A stretch of 64,000 nucleotides of DNA, from the NCBI GenBank assembly GCA_958510825.1, contig OY294047.1, forward strand, positions 49,273,365 through 49,337,364. Direction: 5' to 3'. Shown here piece by piece: positions 10,189-25,800 of the stretch. The DNA is from Brachypterus glaber. Its lineage: Eukaryota > Arthropoda > Insecta > Coleoptera > Kateretidae. The stretch's first letter is position 1, and each line of letters starts with the position of its first letter. The notes under the pieces are model-generated. The model was not told the DNA's origin, ran no database searches, and worked only from the letters and a program-made list of their open reading frames with translations. The position numbers were made by a program, and so were the translations under genes.

Positions 10189-13100
10189 GTAAGTCAATTT
10201 TAAATTGCCGAATCTATTAAAAAAAATATGGACTAATAAAGAATAAAAACAAAAACTAAGTAACTTAATGTAAGGTTTTTTATTATTTAAAATATAGGCA
10301 ACCCATTATACGTAATCATGTATTAAAAATAGTATGCATCTATATAAAAACTTTATTTAATATTTAATTAAATTAAATTGAATAAAATAAAATCCGAATT
10401 CTACTTTACATATTTTTATTACTTTCATTTAGGTTGAAGCTAAAGTTTGCAACGTTTTTTTACATCGAAAATTCAAATAGTATATTAAAGCACTTATTCC
10501 ATAACACGTTTTTAGCGCACTAGTACTTTAGAAAACTCGCCGCAAGCGGATTGTTTTCTAAACTTGTACTTGTATGCTAAAAACGTATTATATGAATTTT
10601 CATTGCAAAAAAACTTTCAAACTTCATCATTCAGGGCCAAATTTCTCATTAGACAATACGGGGCAATTGCCTGGGCAAAAAATTTTAGAGGACAGCGAAT
10701 TAAGTAAGGCAAACCTTAGCTCATGGGCTGGGGCGTTCCGAGGAGGGTGTGAGGGGATGTCACACCCCCATGAAATGACCCAGTCGACAATTTTAGCAGG
10801 TGTATAACTTTTTTTCCGAGGTGAAAAAATGTTTCTTGGTAGTCGGCAAATCTTAGACGAGTAAGCATGAAGGATACGGCGCATTCACCAAAAATTTAAA
10901 TAGTGAAAAATATATTTTTTTAAAATAATACCTATTTGTCCTTATTAAAGTACTAGTTTCATAACTAACGTTTTTAGCGCACGAGTACAAGTTTGGAAAA
11001 CAAGCCGCTTGCGGCAGATTTTCTAATGTACTTTTGCGCTAAAAACGTGATATGGAACAAGTACTTTAATATACTATTTGAATTTTCGATGCAAAAAAAC
11101 GTTGCAAACTTTATCTTGTTTGTTTTTAACCTCGTACTATTCTATTTAATTAAGCATCCCCTAAGTCCGGGACTTGTGTGGGCTAGTAGTAGAGGGAACC
11201 ACCGGCTTTAATTGACTTCCTTCGCCAAATTTAAATTATTAATTAACTGAAAAAGGCAATCGGCGCCAGTGAGGTTTGAACTCACGATCATTGGCTCAGT
11301 GTCAATGCTATATCGATGCCTTAGACCGCTGAGATAATTCTCCCACATGTATCTTTAATTAAAGATTAATAAGTATTTATTGAGAAAATGTCAAAAAAAC
11401 TACAGATAAAAAGTTTAGGGCAAAAAAGTGACACCACACCCCCCCCCCACTGTTAGTGCGTTGTGACGTCATTATCTTAAAGATAAATTTCTAAAAAATA
11501 AAAGTAATATTTTTATTTCAGCGCCCAAGAGTCCAACAAACCTTATTTTAAACGAAATACTCGCGAAATACTAAAGAAAATCTTAAACTTTAAGCGTTAA
11601 GTAATAATCAAACAACGCCTTTTGGTAAAATCATAACATTTATCATTTTCTCTTGGTATTTTAATATTACAGATCCAGAGAATCAAGTTTAGCGGTATTT
11701 AAAAGATTTTCAGTGTGCCGTAATATTTAAGTGACCCCTTAATCAAGTTATCCGGCTTATACGAGTTATCCGATATTTCTCTAAAAATTTAGCTGGTAGT
11801 AGAACCAAATTAAGCCGTTTTTAAGTGAAATTGCGTTAAAATAATTAGATTTATCTTAATTATCCGTCTATCCCGGCATTATCCGAGCGTCAAATTAAAA
11901 CGGGACCACCTCATGAATGCTCTCTTTAAGTTGCAAAAAGTTTAATCGAATTCCGTTTATTCGTTCCAAAGTTATGCGGGAACAAACATAAAAAAAACAA
12001 AGTCACACGTCGAATTGATAACCTCCTCCTTTTTGGAAGTCGGTTAACAAAAGCTTAAGACCACCTCCTGTATATAATTAGGGATTTTTCTGTGTATAGA
12101 AAAGTAAATCTGCTGTTTCGCTGTTAGGGAAAATGCCAAAAAGAATATAGATATATAAATTTATAATAAAAGTTTTTACAAAAGGAAAATTGGGCAAAAA
12201 TAAAAGTTTTTGCTGAAAATGAAACAATTTTCTTTCACTCGTAAACTCAATTTCCTCAATTTGAAACATCATTTCATACAACTTTCGTTCAAAGATGTCC
12301 CGAACTGGTTTATGAGAAATTACTTCTGCAGCACTCTAGTGGGAAGCCTATGTATTGAAATTATCCACGAAGCGTCGCGACGGTTAGCGACGGGGCAGTT
12401 TTTTTTGTGAGGGGATAAAATGCCCAAAAAAAATCAGCAACGGCAAAAATACCGCAGCAAGAACTGCGTGCTGCAGCGCACACAGGTAAAAAAATCCAAA
12501 AAAACGGAAAAAAATCATAAAGCGTCGATAGTTGAATATTTATAAACCTTATACTGTCCTCTAAATGATGTATATACATTTTTTTTGAAAATGTTTGCGT
12601 TCTTGCTTAAAAAATAATTTTATTTAATAAATTTAAATGGCACATTGCATATACAATATCTTACACTTAATTTTTTTTAGGGCTATATTTTTTAAATTTT
12701 ATAATATAGTACAAATATGGGGTATTACATTATAGAAAGGTATTATCTCCATGTCCGGACGCGTCAGGTAAAAAAATTTAAATTTTTGGAAAAAATTCAG
12801 ATTTGATTTCTTTTGTACATTTTTAGGTTTAAAACAATTAAATAAACCTAAACAATAGAAAACTACTAAAATATTAAAAATTTTTAGTTTTTTTAAATAA
12901 CCTTTTTTTTTCTTTTAGTTTTTTTTAACAGCCTAATTTGAGGATTAAAAAAAAACTTTTTCGGTCAATTATGTAATTTTTTATAGTGAATTTGAATCTG
13001 AATTAAAAACACTCCCATTCTATTTAAAGTTTTTAAGTTACCCCCTCTCCCACCTAAGGATGTGGATGAAAAAAAATCTGCTTTGATAAAAAGGTGTCCT

Positions 13101-14156
13101 CCTTGATATTGAAGCTTAGCACCAAATTTCAAAAACCTATATTATACAGTTTCTGAGATATAGTTTAAATGGCCCACCCGGTATGCCACTTAAATTTAAT
13201 TTTTTAAGCAAGACCGCAAACATTTAAAAAAAATGTATATACATCATTTAGAGGACACTATAAGGTTTATAAATATTCAACTTTCGACGCTTTTTTTTGG
13301 ATTTTTTTACCTTTAAACTCATTTATAAATAATATAAATAAAAATTTGAAAAAAAAATTCAAAAACTCGCTTTTTTTACAAAATATTAATTTTTTTTTAA
13401 TTCAAAATTTTATGGTCGAAAGGAGAGTTAAATTTTTAAAAATGTACCACACGACCCCCTTTCCATTTAAAAAAATGCTGCCCCTCACCCCCTGCCTCCA
13501 ATGTGCAAAAATAATTTGGGTTACTTTATTGGCGTGTTCCAAATTTCAAGTCGATATTTTAAACCGTTCCAAAGTTAAAGGGGGGGCGACTCTAGACATG
13601 CACTGTACAAACAATATTGAAATTTGTTTGTAATTTTTGTATATTTTTCTTTTATTGTTTTAGATTGCTGGTAAATTTAACAAGTCCGGCCCTTTCTGTA
13701 TGGAACGAGGAAATACCCACAGAAAAAATAACACGGAATTTTTATCTCCAAGTAGAAAGTCACTTGCGTGGCTACAAAGAGGCGTTTGCTGACGAAGGAG
13801 TGTGGGCTGTACTCAGTACCAGACTCAGCAAGATAATGGAAGTGGTAAGTACCTACTCAGAAAACGCCATAACCCTTAGCTACAGACCCAGAGTAGATTT
13901 TACACCTGGATAATATGCAATTTGTGATTTCTCCCCACTCCGACTTACTGAGGCTTTCCGCCAGGTAGGTCTCAGTACTTTTCGGATGTTCACTTTAACA
14001 CCTAAATCCGAGCGCAGAAGTTGGTATGTTGCACAGTGATGCACGATTGTTTTCGATCAAAAAATCTGAATTTTCAGTATGATGTACATTTTGACTTAAA
14101 AATCGATTAAAAAAATTAAAAGTCCAAACCTTAAAAAAGATGCTTAAAAAATATAT

Positions 14157-14223
<67 letters not shown>

Positions 14224-17200
14224 TGAATAGAGTATTCTATAAGCTTTAAAATTATGTATCACACGACCCCCCTTTCCATTAAAAAAAAATCCTCCCATGC
14301 CCGCCTGCTCACATTTTAACAGCTAAAAATATCAAATATATGCAAAAAGGTAGTTTAAGTTGTCTTATTTACAAGTTGCAAATTTAAAGTCGATATCTCA
14401 ACTCGTTCAAAAGTTAAGACGAAGGGGGTGACTTTTGGACCACGCTGTATACCAGGTGGTATGGGAACGTTCAAGTATTACGTAACGCTCCCAGGGGGGG
14501 GGGGTCATTCTGGATTGTTACGTCCATATTAATGGTATAAGAAAATAGCGTTACAGGGGGGTTCCAAAATGATCAAAATTTGCGTTACGTAATATTTGAA
14601 CGTTCCCTATATCTAGGAAAGCATAAATTATGTAAGTATGTTAGAGTATTAGAAATGCTATTTTACAGCTAATATAGAAATATTCCCATAAATATCCATA
14701 TAAATACCTATAATTTAAATTTTCTATACCTCAAATGTAGAAATGTAAGTTTACGTTTGCGTCTAATATAACGTTCGTATACTTTTATATAGTTCTCCGC
14801 AAGCAAGAAAGTCTCCAACGTAAGGGGAGGAATCATTCGCGCTCTCTTCTTTCCGTGAAGAGCGTTATAAGGCGTGTGTGCCTACATTTTCGTAGCCACA
14901 GATCCGTGCGTCAAACTATAAAAATAAGTAGAGCTGTTTAAATAATAAAAAATGTCCTTTAAAAAACGTCATTAGCGCTTCCACTTACCAGCTGGACTTT
15001 TTTAGACTAGTGTAATTTAAAGTGACACATTTTTCAAGCACACATTGTGTGTTTTTCAAGACAGAAGTACTGTATTAAATTAGATTTATGAACAAAAAAA
15101 CGGAAATTGGCTACTTAAGTGACGAAATTTAGCCAGCGCTGTGGATATCAGGAGAACGCTGTAATAATATCAAGCACTAAGAATGCAACCGAAAAAAGAA
15201 CAATTTTAAAAATAGGCGGTTTTTTGGCTCATTCCTGCAAAAGTATGAAACATATTTTTCCTACGCCCCTCTATGAAAATGACATTTAGCACACTCTTTT
15301 GTTCTTTAGAAAACGCCTCATATCGCACTAGTTTGATATTTTTATATCACACTCGTGTGATATTTATGTATGGAGGTTTGCCCAATTTTATTTAGATATT
15401 TACCTCGTAGATTCTACGAATTTGATTCACCTTGTTTTATAAACCATTTTCCATCTTTCACCACAGCCTTTTATATCTTTTAAGTGTTTTAATCCAAATA
15501 TATCTGTTTTTCATGTCAAAAATAGAAACGATATAACGTTACTATTTTGACCATTACTGTCTTGTCTAAACAGTCTAGATCTTATAAAAATTACTTAATT
15601 CTTTATTTAGTTACCTCACATGACGATTAGCTTTTGCAATTAGTTTAAAATAGATAAGAAGACTTCCACCGTCTACAAAGGGTACCCGTTTCATATTTTT
15701 AACTTTGTAGTTTTTTATTTAAAAGTACCCTTAGTATTTTTAAAAACATGTTTTTTTTTCAAGGTTTTGTTTTAAAGCAATTTTATTAGCAGCAGTTTAT
15801 TTCGTTCTTAGTAGTTGCCGTAATATATAAACAAACCTCACAAAATGTTCAGCATAAAATAGAGACATTAGCGATAACGGCGTCTGTTCTAAACATGCAA
15901 CCATACATGAACTGTTCTCGAACCAAATTATGTTTTAAGCTTCATTTAAATGAGCACAGTTTAAATGAAAAGCGCACAAAATATCAGTTTTAATTTTTTA
16001 CAATCTTTCGTTATTAGCTTAGTTTTTATTTTAAAATTATCTTTTTCTTCAAGCGTACAAAAATGTTCATATTATATAACTGAACACACTAGTTAGAAGT
16101 GATCTATTTTTTACAGTAAAAAAATGAGTTCATTGTTGTACGCCGTAAAAAAAGTTAGTTAGCAAAACCAAAACTGGCGGCAGCCTTTGACTTTGATGAC
16201 AGCCATACTTCAAACTTGTTTGTTTATTATGTAAACAGGTGGTTGACTCGAGATTCTGTGCAAAAACCTGGTATGAAATTGATTAAAAATGATTGAAGAA
16301 GAATATATGGTTTATACACCTACAAATCTCTCCGAAATTGCAAATGCTACATTAGACAAGTCACCATCGAAATCGCGAAAAGTGTAGCCTACAAAAAAAA
16401 ATAAAATGAGCTAAGAAAGGTTTAAGTTTATTTCGAAAGGATTTTATTGGCCTGTTTTAATACAAAAAAACATACTTTATTACTGAATAAATTAAATTCA
16501 AAAATTAATATTTAAAAAAAATATACAGGATGCTTGAAGCTTCACTTTTCCTTATAGTAAAAAAAAAATTTAAAGCGTTTTTATTTTTTTTTTGCGAGCC
16601 CCAGGTAAGTAAATACCTCGATCCGAGTTCTTCGAGGAGCCCTAATTATAATATTAAAATACATATCAGGGATATTCAAATACAACACAAGTCAATTTTT
16701 GATTTTTTTTTTATATTTTGTATGTTTAAAATGTAAAACCTAATATATTTTTTCTGATTTCAATATCCGAAAAGCTTTTGATATTAAATCATTTGAACCT
16801 TGGGCTCAAACCCGTGTAAACTTTTTTTATTGATGGGTTTTATACGGGGCAATCCAGCAATTACTTCCGACTCGATGTTGCAATGGTCCTGTCCTCGCAG
16901 GATTTTAAAGAATCCATTGTCGCCCCATTCTGCGCCCCAAGAGTTTGCAACCAACCAATAGGGGATGCCCTTTTCTTTCCCGTATCCGAGAATTTTAACT
17001 GCGTGTTTGCCCATTTCGACTCCAGTGACATGTTGATAAATTCCTGCAAAAAAAAGATTGATAAAAAAAAATAAATAAAAAAAAATAAAAAATACTTTTA
17101 GGTACATTCCGAAAAACCGATTTTTCAATGTCCAATCTACTGCGTTCAGAATGTGCTCATCTAGTACAAATAGTACATCAAAGCCATATTGCCAGTTGCT

Positions 17201-19857
17201 CTGATTCGTTCAATATTCCCCCACGCACCTCCATTCCCTCCCTATTCCATCCCTCCTCATCCCTCCCCCCGCCACTTTCGCAAATTCATTACAGATGCAA
17301 CTCCAGCATCAGTGAGCATAGACTCACACCCCAAATATCCATTCAAACCAATTCATATTTAAGACAAACGAGCCATAAGCACTGAGCCTATGCCTTAAAC
17401 ACCCAAACAAACTACTGATGATGATGATGTTTCGTTCAGACAGACGGACAGATTAAAATTAAACTAAAGGTTTTTAGGGGATTGCTCAGGGGGCGTTTTC
17501 TTAGTTTTTTCTACTCTTCCAAATAATGGTAGTTTACGGAAGAACAAAAATCGAAAAATTGGGTTTTCCTGAAAATGGCGATTTTGCTCACATTTTGTCA
17601 TGCGGTAGAGGGTTAATAAAAAATTACAAACATAAAAACATATCCTTACATACTGGTTTTACCCCGAAAAATCACATAAGAGCGTGTAATATTTTTTTAC
17701 AGTTTTGGCGAAAGCGCCGTAAAATTTACATTCGGGTTACTTTTTTATCACCGAAAAAAATATGAAAATAACAAAATAATTAAAATAAAAAAACCTTTTT
17801 CAGTTTGTTTTTGCGTGACTAATAGATTTTTTTTGTTGAGATGCTTCGAATTATTTCGATTAAAAAAACTTTGCACATTTTTGTTTATTATACCTTGACT
17901 GTTCTGCAAATAAGAAGTAATTTTATTTCGAATTTAATCATTACGCAATTTTTTACGAATACTATACTGCCCTCTACGCTAGAAAGCCATAACTCCATTT
18001 ATCGCATAGCGACTTTTTCACGTCAACTCTGATGTAATATTTGGATAACGCTGCTATGCGACAAATGGAGTTACTGCTTTCTAGCGTAGTAGGGCAGTAT
18101 AGGAGCCATAATTTTGCCATATGCAATTTAGACGATTTGTGCTGCCATTTAACGAGGAGAAGCTCCACCGTTACAGGACGGATTTAGTTTGACTTTAGGC
18201 TTTACATAAAAGTAATTTTCTGTTTACTTCTGCACATAGCATCTTAGATACACTACTGTCCGAAATTAGGAAACAAACCGAAATTAGGCGTCTTTCCTAT
18301 ACTTACCACTTTTGTAATTATAAAAATCCTGATAAACCGTGAATGAAACTTCAACGGGTCCATTTTCGACCAGTTCCCTCTCAATTTGCTCTCCTTCTGC
18401 TTCTATATGGTACGCGGACGTGCCAAAGTGCACATCCTGTTTCCATGTTTTTCCATAACTGGGCTCACACGTTTGGTTACAATATGGAGTTATTCCTGTA
18501 GAACCGGCAGTGTAGGGTCGGCAACCCTAATAAATAAATAAAACACAAATTTAAACCAGCCTTAAAAAAAATTCAACAATTTTTTTTATTTTCTTTTTGC
18601 GAAAAAAGAAAAACAAATCAACAAAAAGTTTTTTTTTAAGTTTTTTTTTTTAATAATTGGAAAAATGCAATATATCCTTTTACTGTGAATAGTATATAAT
18701 GAAATGCGTAGCATTACATATGTTTACGGCTTGTTTTACTCTTCGCGGCTCGTTTAGCATTTATTTTTTTTAATAAAAAACGAATCGCTCGGTAGATTTT
18801 TTTAATTTACGCTGAAAATCATATAAATGGACGGTACTATCGAATGGTAAAGGAGTTTCAGGGTTTCCAAACAAACAAAAAATACCCCCAAAAAAGCACC
18901 GTGTATAATAATAGGGAAATTACAAAATGTATCGTATAGATATTTCAGGAAAAACCAAAGAATTGGCTAAGGATAGGGTGTGATGAAGAGCTGCCTCAAG
19001 CCAGTCTTAAGACTGATAACTTGACGACGATGATGATAATGATGCTGATGATTTCAAAATTTTAGTTTGATAACAGTTTTTTACGCGTTAAATTTTTTCT
19101 CAGTGTATGGTTCAGTTCCAATAAAACGTGCAGTGACTCATTTGCGAGAGCGTGGTAAAAGGCGAAGATAATTATTTCGGGTACGATTCGCGTAATTACG
19201 CTCTATTTCGTCTAAGGAATCTCTGTGGATATCTGCAACGTAGCTTAAAGTTAGGTACAACGAACTAATAACTCTTCTCTCTAGAATAGGCATTTCATTT
19301 GTAAAAACTGACAAAAACGTAGCCAACATATACATTTGTCTGTCTTACTCGCACAGCTATGTTCTAACAGAGACAACAATAACAGTTACTGGTAATTGTT
19401 ATTTTTCAGGCCTGAATATACCTACTATTTGTTTACAAATAAACCGAGATGTTGCGGATACTTTATATTAACGGTATGCGTATTCTAGAGAGAAGAGTTA
19501 TTAGTTCGTTGGTTTGGTATTAGTCACTGCATATTTTGTTGGAACTAAACTATAGTATGTCTTACCTCTTTAGTTCCTTCATCTCCGCCAGATGGTATAC
19601 CAATGTATGTCCAATAATGCCAAGCCTCATATAGATATCCCCCTCCGCAGCCATAGCCACAATCCAGACAGCAGGATATAAGCTCTTCTGGGGCAAACTC
19701 GAACTTAACGGTTCCGTTTGTATCGATACATAGTCTGTCCGACATTGCTTCTGTTGCACCAAATGCCTAACAAAATACGATACAAATGTGACCTTTCAAG
19801 CAAAAAAAGAAAGAAAAAAATCAAAAATTATTTTTTTCACAATTATGATAATGATAG

Positions 19858-19888
<31 letters not shown>

Positions 19889-22800
19889 GATAATGATAAT
19901 GATAATGATAATGATAATGATAATGATAATGATAATGATAATGATAATGATAATGATAATGATAATGATAATGATAATGATAATGATAATGATAATGATA
20001 ATGATAATGATAATGATAATGATAATGATAATGATAATGATAATGATAATGATAATGATAATGATAATGATAATGATAATGATAATGATAATGATAATGA
20101 TAATGATAACGATTCCGACATAAAAAAACAAGATTTTTGGGCTTTTTAATTAGATTTCTAAAAAAATCTAAGAAATCTTGTTGATAGTTACCGAGATTTA
20201 GAAGACTTGATTTTTGAAATTTTTAAGAGATCTTTTTAAAGACTTTCAAAAGTTTGTATAGTCATTGTTTTTTTATTGTTTTTATTTTTTTTTTATTTTT
20301 CCCTTTTCGACTATTCTTACCCAACATGATCCACATTGCCCCTGATTTCGAATTAGGGAAATTGACGATATACATTCAGGCCAATTTTCACGTGCGTCGA
20401 AATTTTCTGGTAAATTTCCATTAACCGAATGTTTTTTAACCGGTACATTTCTATTGTTTTTGCTTAGTCCTAGGACACCAGAAGCTATCCTAAAAATTTC
20501 GGAAAATAAGAGTTTTTCGAGTTTTTTATTTTTTTGTATAGATATAGAGAAAAGTATTGCTTTATTCCCAGGGATATTTTTTACTAACTTAATTATCGAA
20601 AAAAAAAATTCACAAAGATTTTTTTCAGAAAATTATTTTTGAATGCAACTTATGCAAATTAAAATATTGTGGTTATAATTAATTGTATATTTAATTATTA
20701 CCTTCTAAGGTCCTTTAATGAAGTTCCAATGGGAAAGTTTCTGCCAGCGGTCCATGTTTTGGCTCTCTCGTTAATTAAATTGATAAACTCGTCGGAAAGT
20801 AGGTGATTATCGGCCGATAAACATAATTCCACACTAAGTGCCAAAAACACCCAAAAAAATTTCATATTTATGCCTGGAAAATATCATATTTTGATTGATT
20901 GTATTTACAAAAATATATCATTCAAATGAACATTTTAATCTTTAATACATTTGACTTTTAAAACGACTAGTTATTAACTCTATTTAATACATGTAGGTCT
21001 AGTTTTAACTTTCTTTTATAAACTAAATTAAATTGTTTGATATTTACAATTTTAAAAAATCTATATAAAATATTTTACTATTCCTTAAAACTACTTTTGT
21101 TTGATTAACGCAGTCGTCCCTCCGAAGTGACTGATCGATTTCGTGCTTTTTAGCACTCTTCAGAGCCACATATCGGCGTCTGTGTCGCTAGTTATTTTTA
21201 CTATTCCTTACAACGATTTTTAAACTCCAGATAGAGATATATGGAAAGGATTTTATTTTCGTTGTTGTCCTTACTACCGATATGTGGCTCTGAAGAGTGA
21301 TAAAAAGCACGAAATTGATCAGTCACTTCGGAGGCACGACTGCGTTAATCAAACAAAAGTAGTTTTAAGGAATAGTAAAATATTTTATATAGATTAGTTT
21401 TATACTTTAATAGAAAAATAAACACTAGTATTTCATAAAATTAAGTACATTTACTTCAACAAAACAGTGGGCAACAGCAAAGACACTATACAATACAAAA
21501 CCACATACATATAAATTTATTTAATAAACAATGTTTAGCGCAGCGTTTGGATAAACTGATTCTTTGTCATAATATTTACTTGCGAATCAGCATACCTCAG
21601 TCACAAACTGTGATTCATAAATGATAGGATAAAAACACCGTGTTAATAAAAATACAGGGTGGCCCATAAGTCACTTTACCATTTAAAAATTGAATAACTT
21701 TTTTGTTTGTCATTTTTTTAAATTTATTTCTCTTATGAGTGATGCAGCGAAAAGGTAAAATAGCGAAAAAAGTCACCTGTAATAAAAATTATTGAAATTA
21801 TTACTGGGGCATATAATAATAACATCTCTATTCAGTATATCCTAATTTCAGAATACCTTTACTCAAAAAAATATCTACACCATAACATTTCTACTCGAGA
21901 ATATACAAGAATAACGTCACCTATTTTTGACCAATTTTTGATCCCCCCCTCCCCCCTTCGTCACCATTTGTCACTTTTGCCCATAAAATAGAAAAAAAAT
22001 TACGTCACCTTTTGGCAGACACCCCACTATTTTTTTTAAGATATGTTCCCATAATAATAGGTTTACTATTTTCTTTTATTTAAAAAAGCGTCTGTAGACA
22101 AAAAAAAACAGGATCTTATTTAGGCAGTTATATTTTCCATGACACAGTATGTATTGTACACATAGATAAATAAATAAAAATAAATAAATATACTAGGAAC
22201 CAAATATTAAAGAAGTATCTTAACTAAAATTGTTTAGAAATACGTACACTATTTTTTAAAGTGACGTCACTTTTGGCCAGACCCCTCTCTTCATCACTTT
22301 TCGTCACCTTTTGACCAACCCCCCCATACCCCCTATGGAGGTGACATCAATCTTGAACAGCCCCTGACGAAACTTCACACTTTACACAGTGTAAATGTCC
22401 ACTCTATTCAGAGACCCTATTGAATTGTGGCGTTTTATTAAAATGCCACCAAAATAAAAAGTAAAATTTAACAAAAGACCTTTTGCACTTTGAGTCATGA
22501 TATATGAATTATCTTATTTACGTATTCCAAATATGAAGTTGATATCTCCACTCGTTAAAAAGAGAAGGGGTGACTTTTTACCACATTATATTAGACTATA
22601 TAGCTTTAACCCTTTTTTGCCTGACTAATCAAAAATACGATTATTTCACAATTTTTTTTGTTCCAAGAGATTAGAGTATGCGAATTTGTATATATAATTT
22701 TTTTGAGATTTTTTTGGAAAAGCTTTCCAAAAAATTTTAAGGTGAGTACGTTGAAGAAAGTAGGCAAATTAAAGCAGTCGGTCCATCCCCTTAAAAAAAA

Positions 22801-25800
22801 AGTCATTTTGTAGGTTTATAAACGTCCCCACAGGTGAATAATAATGCTTTACTTACGAAAAACTTCACACAAGTAAATAAAAAAAAATAAAAAAACAAAC
22901 AAACCAACTCACTATTAAAACGCCAACTGTCACAGCAAGACTCTATAAAAATCATGATATTGTGTTGTATAGTGTTGCCCTCTTGCTGTGAATAGGTTAT
23001 ATCAACTATTCAAAGAGGATTTGAGAGTACCGGTCGGCTATAAGAAGCTTTCAAGGTAATAGGGAATTTATATGATTTAACAAAAACCGGTACTTCATAG
23101 TACCGTCCGTGAACAAAGGGTTAAGCAAGATCGCTTTTATAATACCAGCCAAGGCGGATAAAGTAAAAAGACTTGTCACTTAGTGACATTTTAGAATAAT
23201 TACAATTATTGTTATGCATTTTTTATTATTAATAAAAAATATAATTATTATTAATAGAAAATATAATAATATAGAAAATATATAGAAAATATAATAATAA
23301 GTATATTATAATTTATTATTTACTCTAATTTATTATAAAAAGTGCTAATTTCCGCCTGCATGTTATATGTGACAAATAAACGAGATAAAAACAATAATAA
23401 ACCTTGATTCATACAATGCCAACTACACGGAAAGAAATTAGTGGGCTCTGCACTATACATTATAAGATATTTGGTAACAGTGGCAAATTATAGTGATTTA
23501 AGCTATAGATTATAAGGGACACAATAACTAATAATGTTAAAAATAAATTGGAAACGATTATATATATTACAGACACGATTATATTTATTACAGGCACTAT
23601 TATAAATTTACAGAAATTTTATTATATTATAAAAATTATTAGCACGGACAATAATTAAATCTATTTAAGCTATAAATGCCATACTATTTGTTATATTTTA
23701 TTATTCACTAAACAATTACAGTATTTCATATAAATTTTTACACTGACTGCCATAATTGTAAGAGAAAGCCTTGTATTTATATAATAAGCGATTATAATTT
23801 GCTTGGTATGTGTGTTATAGCGCTCCTAGCTATAATTTTTTTTTTTTCCGTGTAAGGATATTAAATTGACCGGTCTCTTTAAGAATGTCGTATCTTATTT
23901 ACAGTAGTCGGCGAATTTCCAGTACTCGCATAGGCGCCGCGTCGACTCTAGCGTTGACGCGAGGTTTTAAATATATACATTTTTATTTCTTTTTATCTTG
24001 ATTTTTTTAATGATTCCATTTAAACGAGTAAGGTGGGAAAAAAGTTATCGATAAATAAAAATTAAAAACTTTCGTATTCTTGAAAGATAAAAATCGAATG
24101 TCGGTTTTTTTCTTTGAAAAACACCGATATACATTTGTATAGTTAATATGTATAGTCAATATTGTTGTGTGTAACAAATTAGTCGTCAAATGTTTCGATT
24201 TAGTGACCTTTATAAAAATTTCCCTAATAATTCGGCAAAATGATTCCGTAAGCATATGTTTCTGTGTTTATTTTCAACGTCGATGAGTCATAACTGAGTT
24301 TACGTTGACTACTGCTTATTTATGGAGAATTGATCACACACTTTTTAACACCAAAATATTACATTACTTCGAGGTAATCTCGAGGAAACCTCATGAGATG
24401 AGATCATCTTTAACAAATATGGGAACTTTTTTTTCAAGATTTCTCGAGACAGTATTAAAGGAAATACAAGGAAACCTTAAGGAATTACATTCTATAAAGA
24501 AAAAAATCAGTTGTAATTGGTTTTTTGGCAGTTTACCCTCGCTTTACTTTTAAAATATAAAGCCCTCGAAAGAAATAAAAAAGAAAAAGTGGCTCAGCTA
24601 GGATTATAATATATATTATAATAAATTGTTTTATTTTATTTAAAAATTTAAATTATTTTAAATTTAATTTTGACAAATTAGCACCTACCTAATTGTTAAC
24701 TCACAAAGTTCACTCAATAAATACGATAAAAAAAGTAATCATAAACACACAGACATTTTGAAGTGACGCTTATTAGTTTATCTTTATAAATATATAATAA
24801 TTATTTATTTATCAACCTAATTAATATTTAATTTGTATTGTTCAATTTAAAATTAAATTAATAATATTAATGTTATACTTTTTATTAAAATACAGTTTAT
24901 ATAAAGAACTTTCACTTTCGGGTTTAGACCGTGTTAATGGATTTTCACTTTCCGACGTTTCGTCTCTTACTACTAGAGACATCTTCAGGGATTAATCTGA
25001 AACTAAGTTTCGAATCAACTTGTGTCACTATTTATGACGAGTTGTGGTTATTCACCCGTGACGAGGTTTTTCCTATCAAAGACTTCCATATTGCAGGTAA
25101 GTGGTAACCAGTGTCCCGATTGATATTGTTAGGATGCTTGATGATTTCTATCGATTCCCGTATCTTCCTTGGCATTTTTCTGTTTCTGTTAATATTTGTT
25201 TTGTTTCAGACAAATTGATTTTATGACCTGTTTCATGTACATGTTCGGCTACTGCCGATAAGGAAATTTGTTTCTTTCTTATATTGCGCTCATGCTCTTG
25301 AAGTCTTGTAGAAATTTTTCTCTTAGTTTCACCTATGTAAACCGTACCACAGGAGCAGGGTATTTTATATACGCCTTCTGAACTCAGGGGTATTTTGTCT
25401 TTTGTTTTTGTTCCATCGTAAACCCTATAGATTTATGTTGGGAATTGAGGTGATTTAGAAAACCTTGAAGGCTTTCCATGCCATGGGGCCAAATAGCATA
25501 GACATCGTCTACGTATCTGCGCCAAATTTTAGGTTTTAATGGAAATGACTCAATAGCTTTTTTCTCGAAGTATTCCATGAAAGCATTGGTTATACCAAAA
25601 AAGACATTAATAAGACCATATACAAATACAGAAATCCCAGACCCAAACAACAGGAGGACAATAGTGACAATGACAGACAGACACAAGTTATACTTCCCTA
25701 TGTAAGCGGTATCACGGATAAAATAGGTAAACTTTGAAGAAGTCAAATATTTAAGCCTATATTTCGGTCCAACCAAAAATTAGGTCAATGTTTGACTTCA

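Noticed and set aside
11256..11345. tRNA gene on the minus strand
   Set aside because: Box A and B are recognisable but the acceptor stem does not close and the sequence continues into a repeat body also found at 56505; it is a SINE head.
19718..20149. Long Asn-Asp, Ile-Met and Ser-Leu repeat open frames
   Set aside because: They arise only from the (AATGAT)n microsatellite and lie in a cathepsin intron.
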